From Bacillota bacterium (GTDB taxonomy: Bacteria; Bacillota_I; Bacilli_A; Erysipelotrichales; Erysipelotrichaceae), in NCBI GenBank assembly GCA_023387245.1, contig JAEWIH010000092.1, positions 1 to 9,169 of the forward strand: DNA of 9,169 bases, in the 5' to 3' direction. The notes beneath the pieces are model-generated. The model worked only from the letters and a program-made list of their open reading frames with translations. It was not told the DNA's origin and did no database searches. Position numbers and translations under genes: made by a program. Below, piece after piece: positions 6,237 through 9,169 of this stretch; the first letter of the stretch is position 1, and each line of letters begins with the position of its first letter.

Positions 6237-7295
6237 TTATTTATTGAATTTGAAAAAGTTAGGAACATTATCATTATCTGACTTAGTATCAACACTTAAT
6301 TCACTAAAAGAAGAAGTATTCATATTACCAAATCCTAAAACTTGATCAGCCTCACTAATTGGCTCTTCAAAACCTGTAGCAATTACAGTAACAATTAAAG
6401 AATCACCTAATTGTTCATTAATCGCTAAACCGTAAATAACATCAATTTCCCGACCAGCAGCTTCACGAATATAATTAATAGCATCACTAGCATCTAAATT
6501 AGATACCGTATCACCACCAGTAATATTAATAATTGTTTTAGTAGCACCATCAATATGAGACTCTAATAAAGGTGACATTAAAGCATTTTGAGCAGCTTCA
6601 ATAGCCTTGTTTTCACCAGTAGCCATACCAATACCTATCACTGCCAAACCTTGATTTGCCATAACCGATTTAATATCAGCAAAATCCAAATTAATAAAAG
6701 AAGGAACAGCAATTAAATCAGTAATAGTTTGAACGCTTTGTTTTAAAATTTTATCAACTTCATTAAATGCGTCTTTTAAAGGGATGCGACCAATATATTC
6801 CAATAATTTATCATTTGAAATAACAATATAAGAATCAACATATTTTTTAAGTTCTTCTAATCCTTTTTCAGCCTGTTCAACTCTTCTTCGTCCCTCAAAA
6901 CTAAAAGGCTTAGTAACAATAGCCACAGTTAAAGCGCCAGACTCTTTAGCACACTTCGCAAAAATCGGCGCAGCACCAGTACCAGTACCGCCACCTAATC
7001 CAGCAGTAACAAAAACCATATCCGCATCAGCAACCGCTTCTCGAATTGATTGTTCACTTTCCTGAGCAGCACCTTTACCATTTTCAGGATTACCACCAGC
7101 ACCTAATCCATTATTACCTAATACCAATTTATTTTTAGCAACAGATACATTTAAAACCTGTAAATCAGTATTAGCTACGTAGAAATCAACGCCCGCTAAA
7201 CCATCATTTACCATTCGATTAACAGCATTATTACCGGCACCACCAATACCAAACACTTTAATTTTCGCAATTTGTTGATTCATATCGAAACTCAT
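6237..7295 (-). CDS. ftsZ: Cell division protein FtsZ
   Basis: FtsZ is the tubulin-like GTPase that polymerises into the Z-ring at mid-cell and recruits the division machinery. The 352-residue product has the N-terminal nucleotide site GIGGAGNNAVNRM (16-28), the tubulin signature GGGTGTGAAP (101-110), FEGRRR (133-138), NDKLLE (161-166) and the T7 synergy loop NLDFAD (202-207), all intact. The linker is short (about 312-340), and the tail DNVPNFFKFNK keeps the proline-x-phenylalanine core of the peptide that binds FtsA and other membrane anchors. One variation: the segment before GLGAG reads GNN, where most FtsZ proteins have TR. The ATG overlaps the ftsA-like stop as ATGA and follows a GGAGG site by 6 bases. 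G+C looks higher here than in the neighbours, as expected for a highly expressed, conserved gene. Confidence 0.98.
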   Translation of the reverse strand: MSFDMNQQIAKIKVFGIGGAGNNAVNRMVNDGLAGVDFYVANTDLQVLNVSVAKNKLVLGNNGLGAGGNPENGKGAAQESEQSIREAVADADMVFVTAGLGGGTGTGAAPIFAKCAKESGALTVAIVTKPFSFEGRRRVEQAEKGLEELKKYVDSYIVISNDKLLEYIGRIPLKDAFNEVDKILKQSVQTITDLIAVPSFINLDFADIKSVMANQGLAVIGIGMATGENKAIEAAQNALMSPLLESHIDGATKTIINITGGDTVSNLDASDAINYIREAAGREIDVIYGLAINEQLGDSLIVTVIATGFEEPISEADQVLGFGNMNTSSFSELSVDTKSDNDNVPNFFKFNK

Positions 7296-8446
7296 ACATT
7301 TCCTCCATTGTCATCTCTAACTAACCATTGTTTCTGATCATGATAATTATAACATGCTCCCAATAAACATGTATATATACTATTTCTAGCACCTATAGTT
7401 TGGGGAACATATAAATTACATTTAACATTTAAATTTTTTTCTAAATAGATTGCTAAATTTTTTAAATTAGCCCAACTACCACCAAGTAAAATTTCAACAT
7501 CACCATGATTTAAAATTTCTTGACAAGTATCTTTTAATTGTTTAATACCATTACTAAATAACGGCTCAACTACTTTATAAATATCTAACTGAGAAGCACT
7601 ATAAGTATGTTCGCCATTTCTCCAAACCGAAACTGGTCGTTTATCTGGATTATTTTCTAACGGATTAAAATTATTCATAATTAATTTTTCAGCCATTTCG
7701 TAAGGAATGTTAAACCTAGAACTTAATTTTTCAATCCATTTATTAAAAGAAACATCCAATAAATGACTATGAACTAATTTCCCCTTATAATATAAACCTA
7801 AAGAACAATTATCGCTATTACATAATAGAGTAATATAATATTTATTTGAATCATGATCAACTAATGAAGCTTCTTGTCCAAAAGCAATTTGATCAATAAC
7901 TACATACTGAATTTCTAACCCAGAACCCTCAACCAACATAGCCATTTGATACAAATACTCACGATTAATATAATATAAATCCATATCAGCATAAACTCGT
8001 AATGCTTTTTCATTAATAGGAACTTTTAACATTGTATTACTATTAACTTTATATTGATATACTTGAATATTAGTCAACTGTAAACCATTCAAGTTATTTT
8101 CCAGGCTAGCTTGATAATATAAATTTTGAATATTATCTTTCAAAATACGGCCTAAAGGATCATTAACATCACTATGAAATTTTTTAGTAACTAAATTTAA
8201 ATCAATACTATTCACTACTAAAATAATTTTATCTATCACATAATCAAGCTCTTTTCTAGCATTAGAAACAGCTTCCTTAATAGCACTAACAATAGCATCA
8301 GGTTTAATAATCACATTATCCTTAATAGCATTGTGATATATTTTTTGAGTATTCAAAACATAAGTTCTACCATTACGAATTTGACATACTAACAATAAAA
8401 CTTCATTATAACAAACCTGGAGGGTCGCATATATCTCTTTATGCAT
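7292..8446 (-). CDS. ftsA: Divergent FtsA-like actin-fold division protein
   Basis: FtsA is an actin-like ATPase that tethers FtsZ to the membrane. The call rests on position directly before ftsZ with an ATGA overlap, length (384 residues) and family-like stretches: EIYATLQVCYNEVLLLVCQI (4-23), a 1C/SHS2-like region (about 85-170), GLEIQYVVIDQIAFGQEASL (176-195), the KGKL turn (221-224), IPYEMAEKL (247-255) and LGGSWANL (321-328), the adenosine-motif equivalent. Key residues look lost: the phosphate-1 DIGT is replaced by QVCY (10-13), and the phosphate-2 DIGxxTT-type motif by LCNSDNC (208-214). The C-terminus lacks an obvious amphipathic membrane helix and ends in an acidic, glycine-rich tail. 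I chose the ATG at 8444-8446, which has GGAGA 8 bases upstream; an ATG five codons earlier lies only about 6 bases from the predicted transcription start. The alternative is an actin-fold paralogue that has taken FtsA's place. Confidence 0.78.
   Translation of the reverse strand: MHKEIYATLQVCYNEVLLLVCQIRNGRTYVLNTQKIYHNAIKDNVIIKPDAIVSAIKEAVSNARKELDYVIDKIILVVNSIDLNLVTKKFHSDVNDPLGRILKDNIQNLYYQASLENNLNGLQLTNIQVYQYKVNSNTMLKVPINEKALRVYADMDLYYINREYLYQMAMLVEGSGLEIQYVVIDQIAFGQEASLVDHDSNKYYITLLCNSDNCSLGLYYKGKLVHSHLLDVSFNKWIEKLSSRFNIPYEMAEKLIMNNFNPLENNPDKRPVSVWRNGEHTYSASQLDIYKVVEPLFSNGIKQLKDTCQEILNHGDVEILLGGSWANLKNLAIYLEKNLNVKCNLYVPQTIGARNSIYTCLLGACYNYHDQKQWLVRDDNGGNV
7302..7306 (-). promoter_or_regulatory. 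Ribosome binding site for ftsZ
   Basis: GGAGG on the minus strand, 6 bases before ATG 7293-7295 and inside the last codons of the ftsA-like gene. It selects the MSFDMNQQ start over the methionine at residue 5. Confidence 0.7.
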
Positions 8447-8454
8447 TTTTTTAA

Positions 8455-8459
8455 TCTCC
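8455..8459 (-). promoter_or_regulatory. Ribosome binding site that sets the ftsA start
   Basis: GGAGA on the minus strand, 8 bases before ATG 8444-8446. It overlaps the upstream in-frame ATG at 8459-8461, so that earlier codon is more likely part of the SD region than the start. Confidence 0.65.
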
Positions 8460-8473
8460 ATTCTACTGTTATA

Positions 8474-8502
8474 ATAATATCAAAAACGATAGTTACAGTC
8501 AA
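8474..8502 (-). promoter_or_regulatory. Promoter of the ftsA-ftsZ operon
   Basis: On the minus strand: -35 TTGACT (8497-8502), a 17-base spacer, and -10 TATTAT (8474-8479) preceded by TGA, an extended -10. Both hexamers match the consensus at five of six positions. Transcription should start near 8467, about 21 bases before the chosen ATG. This is the best-formed promoter in the window. Confidence 0.8.
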
Positions 8503-8529
8503 AAAAATTTGTTATTTTTTTAAATATAT

Positions 8530-8558
8530 TTGAAATAATATTATGTTTATGATTAAAT
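8530..8558 (+). promoter_or_regulatory. Promoter of the nitroreductase gene
   Basis: -35 TTGAAA (8530-8535), a 17-base spacer, and -10 TTAAAT (8553-8558) with an extended TG at 8550-8551. The predicted start is near 8565, directly before the ribosome site. A TATTAT at 8539-8544 is an alternative -10 but has no matching -35. It diverges from the ftsA promoter, with the -35 boxes 27 bases apart. Confidence 0.55.
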
Positions 8559-8565
8559 AAATATT

Positions 8566-8572
8566 GAGGTGA
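8566..8572 (+). promoter_or_regulatory. Ribosome binding site of the nitroreductase gene
   Basis: GAGGTGA lies 5 bases before the ATG at 8578 and confirms that start. Confidence 0.7.
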
Positions 8573-8577
8573 TATAA

Positions 8578-9117
8578 ATGGAATTTAGTAAAATATTAGA
8601 AAAAAGACGTTCTATTCGAAAATTTTTACCAGAAAGTATTGATAAAGCTGTTTTAAATCAATTATTTTTAAGTGCTCAACAAGCACCAAGTTGGAAAAAT
8701 AGTCAAACGGCTCGTTATTATGTTGTAACAAACAAAGAAATTTTAAATAGATTAAAAAACGAAGCAATTGATGATACAAATAAACCAAAAGTAGCTGAAT
8801 GTCCTTGCTTTATAATTACTACCTTTGTAAAAAATCGTTCTGGATTTGATCGCCAAGGAAATGCTGAAAACGAAATCGGTAATGGTTGGGGAATTTATGA
8901 TGCTGCTATGCAACATCAAAATCTAATTAATGAAGCTGCTCAACAAAATTTAGGAACATTAATTATCGGACTAAGAGATATAACATTATTATCTGATTTA
9001 TTATCAATTCCTGAAGAAGAAACTATTTTATCAATTATTGCTGTAGGATATTATACAGATCAACCACTAGCACCAAAAAGAAAAGACATCGAAACAATTT
9101 GTCACTATTTTGAATAA
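8578..9117 (+). CDS. Nitroreductase-family FMN oxidoreductase
   Basis: A 179-residue cytoplasmic protein with the nitroreductase fold, expected to work as an FMN-dependent, NAD(P)H-using dimer. Motifs seen are RRSIRKF (10-16, FMN phosphate contact), APSWKNSQ (36-43), the central helix and strand region GWGIYDAAMQHQNLINEAA (103-121) followed by LGTLIIGLRD (125-134), and the C-terminal VGYYTDQPLAPKRK (156-169), which is typical of the family. The length is normal for the short subclass. The true substrate cannot be read from sequence: relatives act on nitroaromatics, quinones or flavins, and some remove other groups. It is the only plus-strand gene, is divergent from the ftsA operon and has its own promoter. 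Nothing links it functionally to its neighbours. Confidence 0.92.
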   Translation: MEFSKILEKRRSIRKFLPESIDKAVLNQLFLSAQQAPSWKNSQTARYYVVTNKEILNRLKNEAIDDTNKPKVAECPCFIITTFVKNRSGFDRQGNAENEIGNGWGIYDAAMQHQNLINEAAQQNLGTLIIGLRDITLLSDLLSIPEEETILSIIAVGYYTDQPLAPKRKDIETICHYFE

Positions 9118-9122
9118 TTTTC

Positions 9123-9151
9123 TTTACAAATATAAAATATTAGTGTATTAT
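9123..9151 (+). promoter_or_regulatory. Candidate promoter for a gene beyond the right edge
   Basis: TTTACA (9123-9128), a 17-base spacer and TATTAT (9146-9151), each five of six to consensus, begin just after the nitroreductase stop codon. The predicted start is near 9158. No terminator hairpin is visible between the nitroreductase stop and this point, and the downstream gene is outside the window. Confidence 0.45.
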
Positions 9152-9169
9152 AAATAAGCATTACATGGT

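Noticed and set aside
8447..8461. Upstream in-frame ATG for the ftsA-like gene (five extra codons).
   Set aside because: It overlaps the GGAGA site, has no SD of its own, and is only about 6 bases from the predicted transcription start.
8539..8544. TATTAT as the -10 box of the nitroreductase gene.
   Set aside because: No acceptable -35 lies 16-18 bases upstream; the TTGAAA/TTAAAT pair with extended TG is better.
9118..9169. Terminator or tRNA in the right-hand tail.
   Set aside because: No stable stem followed by a T-run and no tRNA-like arms are visible; the only pattern is a promoter-like pair.

Overview
The window is a very AT-rich stretch of chromosomal housekeeping DNA. All genes but one lie on the minus strand and are packed tightly, with overlapping ATGA or TAATG junctions and 1-base gaps. 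The genetic code is the standard bacterial one: mreC, mreD and the ftsA-like gene end in TGA, and tryptophan is TGG. Low G+C, AAGGAGG-type ribosome binding sites, a polA-mutM-coaE block, radC next to mreCD, and a PolA whose proofreading domain lacks its key residues together suggest a walled Bacillota. An Erysipelotrichales/Coprobacillaceae-type organism is my best guess, but the taxon is inferred from gene order and composition only.

In transcription order on the minus strand (right to left): (1) A two-gene division operon, a divergent ftsA-like gene followed by ftsZ. It has a well-formed promoter just upstream of ftsA and a strong intrinsic terminator after ftsZ. (2) A short operon of two previously unlisted tiny membrane-protein genes (28 and 39 codons), each with a strong Shine-Dalgarno (SD) site. 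The second overlaps the start of radC. This operon ends in a perfect but AT-rich 10-bp inverted repeat over the radC stop codon. (3) A five-gene block mreC-mreD-polA-mutM-coaE for rod shape, DNA polymerase I, oxidised-base repair and the last step of CoA synthesis. coaE starts inside mutM and runs off the left edge.

On the plus strand at the right end, a nitroreductase-family gene diverges from ftsA. It is followed by a plausible promoter for a gene outside the window.

The most noteworthy points are the two tiny membrane ORFs between ftsZ and radC, an FtsA-like protein whose nucleotide-binding motifs and membrane-targeting tail look lost, the absence of mreB from its usual place between radC and mreC, and promoters placed so close to the SD sites that the predicted leaders are only about 13-21 bases long. 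I see no tRNA, rRNA, CRISPR array, insertion sequence or phage gene, and no stretch over 300 bases lacks a gene.
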